Shown here: positions 4,848 to 5,920 of the stretch, one piece after another
Layout of the letters: each line of letters opens with the position of its first letter
Position numbering within the stretch: position 1 is the stretch's first letter
Assembly (NCBI GenBank): GCA_022866195.1
Contig: JALHUF010000353.1
Coordinates: forward strand, 1-5,920
From: Terriglobia bacterium
GTDB taxonomy: Bacteria; Acidobacteriota; Terriglobia; UBA7540
Length of the DNA stretch: 5,920 nt
Reading direction: 5' to 3'
The notes under the pieces: model-generated
Seen by the model: the letters and a program-made list of their open reading frames with translations, nothing else
Databases searched by the model: none
What the model was told of the DNA's origin: nothing
Program-made: the position numbers and the translations under genes

Positions 4848-5920
4848 TCACAAGACGTCCTTGTGGCCTTCGCGCCGTTCTTGTTGCTTGCCCTCCCGCT
4901 GTCGTTCGTGCTCCTCCCAGCGCTTCCAGAACGACTCCTGGCGCCTCTGGAGCTGCTCCAAGATGCGCGGATCGAGCTTGCGAATCTCGATGTTGCCAGC
5001 CACGGTGCGGATGCGCAGCACCTCCCCGCCGCCATTCAGCGCACCCTCGGCCCGCACCTTAGTGGGCACGAAAAGTTCCCCCTCTTTTTGGACGTTCAAG
5101 GGAAAGTCGGAAAGGATCTTGTGGCCGGTCGCCATGTCGATGACTGCGTCCACGGTAACCGGGAGATTCGCCGGCAGATAAACCTGAACGTCTCCCACGG
5201 TAGTCTCCAGCTCCGACGCCGCGAACTTCTTCAGGTCGGCGTCGACCTGGGCCAGGATGCCGCCGGCGGCGTTGGCAGCGTGAACGGCGTTCCGCATTTG
5301 CAGCAAGTCAATGCTCCCGCCTGCTGTCCTCACCTCCACCCGCCCGCGTGCACCCTGGAGCCGAATGCTGCCGCCTGCCGTCTGGGCGCGGACCGTGGAC
5401 CCGCTCTCGCCGACCTGGATTTGCCCGCCGGCTGTCCGCGCTTCCAGGGGGCCTGAGGCACCGCGCAGGACCAGATCACCCCCTGCGGTTTCCGCGCGGA
5501 GAGAGCCTTGAACGAAACCGGCGACGATTTCCCCGCCGCTCGTCTGGACCGTAGCGTCGCCCTTAACGTCGCCCACCCGGATGCTGCCGCCCGCCGTGCG
5601 GGCTTCAACCGGTCCGGCAACGCTGCCGAGCTGAATGTCTCCGCCGGCGGTCTCAGCCCGCACCGACCCCGTGACGTCCCCGGCGCGGACATCTCCGCCA
5701 GCAGTGAGCGCCTGGAGCGTGCCCTCGAGCTTCTGAACCTCAATCTCGCCACCCTTGGTTTCCAGATCCAGGTTGAAACGCAGGGGAACGCTGATGTTGA
5801 ACTCCGCTCCTAGCGACATGTGCCCGTGGTGCTGTTGAAGAAGCTTTCCCGTCAGGTAAGTCCCACTCTCAAGCTGGCGCAAGCTCAGCTCGTAGTTCTT
5901 GAAGTAGCGTTTGGCCTCAG
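4848..5920 (-). CDS. DUF4097-family beta-solenoid protein, 5' end outside window
   Basis: The frame is open to the right edge and ends at TGA 4848-4850, giving about 356 visible residues. An in-frame TTG at 5882 is not the start: coding-looking sequence (EAKRYFKNYELSLRQ) continues past it to the edge. Numbering from that TTG, residues 1-41 hold the beta strands leading to EFNISVPLRFNLDLE, the usual lead-in to the repeats. Residues 42-203 are nine 18-residue turns, each starting T-[AKS]-G-G. Residues about 204-300 contain the family's conserved cap, with VGDVQVYLPANLPVTVDAVI and the SDFPL motif. A final TVAGNIEI turn precedes a charged helical tail (303-344) rich in Q, R and E. The protein is predicted to be exported, although the signal peptide would be outside the window. 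It is the first visible gene of the three-gene minus-strand group. An ECF sigma/anti-sigma pair often sits upstream of such clusters in my recollection, but none is visible. Confidence 0.86.
   Translation of the reverse strand, partial: EAKRYFKNYELSLRQLESGTYLTGKLLQQHHGHMSLGAEFNISVPLRFNLDLETKGGEIEVQKLEGTLQALTAGGDVRAGDVTGSVRAETAGGDIQLGSVAGPVEARTAGGSIRVGDVKGDATVQTSGGEIVAGFVQGSLRAETAGGDLVLRGASGPLEARTAGGQIQVGESGSTVRAQTAGGSIRLQGARGRVEVRTAGGSIDLLQMRNAVHAANAAGGILAQVDADLKKFAASELETTVGDVQVYLPANLPVTVDAVIDMATGHKILSDFPLNVQKEGELFVPTKVRAEGALNGGGEVLRIRTVAGNIEIRKLDPRILEQLQRRQESFWKRWEEHERQREGKQQERREGHKDVL
5274..5759 (-). repeat. Nine in-frame 54-base (18-residue) solenoid repeats
   Basis: Nine consecutive units of exactly 54 bases encode turns of the form T-A-G-G-x-I-x-[VL]-x-x-[VA]-x-G-x-[VL]-x-[AV]-x. 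The first begins TKGG, the fifth TSGG and the others TAGG. There is no insertion or deletion across 486 bases. A tenth, degenerate turn (NAAGG) follows. At DNA level only the core coding for AGG is clearly shared, so the copies are old and held by selection on the protein, unlike a recent expansion. Confidence 0.9.

Noticed and set aside
4551..5456. Plus-strand open frame of 301 residues
   Set aside because: It is antisense to the two DUF4097 genes. Its length comes from the regular 54-base repeats and high GC, and it shows no recognisable domain or ribosome binding site.
5274..5759. Regular 54-base repeats as a possible CRISPR-like or satellite array
   Set aside because: The periodicity is purely at codon level within a DUF4097 frame, with no conserved DNA repeat and variable spacer structure.

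Overview
The window looks like a GC-rich bacterial chromosome fragment. It most resembles Acidobacteriota, probably from an environmental assembly. This rests on four things: a free-standing four-helix-bundle (S23/IVP-like) gene, a DUF4097-DUF4097-PDZ gene cluster, an intergenic palindrome of the TGTCATCCTGAGCG type, and short AT-rich or heptamer tandem repeats next to gene ends. The assignment is from recalled family patterns, not from a search. No phage, CRISPR, transposase, tRNA or rRNA is visible.

Plus-strand half (1-2770). The 3' end of a four-helix-bundle protein gene (2-154) is followed by an EVE/PUA-like domain protein (226-714), a small exported cupin (804-1166), and an NCS2/AzgA-type purine permease (1412-2770). 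These four do not look like one tight operon, because each gap carries repeats: a four-copy octamer ending on the EVE start codon, an inverted heptamer repeat at the EVE 3' end, and a 245-base spacer before the permease. That spacer holds a perfect-looking REP-type palindrome bracketed by inverted AT-rich repeats. The right-hand AT-rich repeat contains a good sigma-70-like promoter just upstream of the permease.

Minus-strand half (2816-5920). Three closely spaced genes are read right to left: a DUF4097 beta-solenoid protein whose 5' end lies outside the window (4848 to >5920), a second, secreted DUF4097 protein (4074-4829, GTG start), and a membrane-anchored or exported protein with two PDZ domains and a C-terminal coiled coil (2816-4030). 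Gaps are 18 and 43 bases, and each downstream start has a clear Shine-Dalgarno. This is a probable envelope operon: two surface or periplasmic solenoid proteins plus a PDZ protein that lacks any protease domain. The permease and the PDZ gene converge on a 25-base hairpin (2771-2795) that may terminate both.

The most notable features are the nine exactly phased 18-residue turns of the partial solenoid protein, the charged helical tails shared by the solenoid and PDZ proteins, and the repeated placement of short tandem repeats as inverted pairs around gene borders. I do not see strong evidence for a wholly new system. The DUF4097/DUF4097/PDZ cluster is the best candidate for an under-described one.
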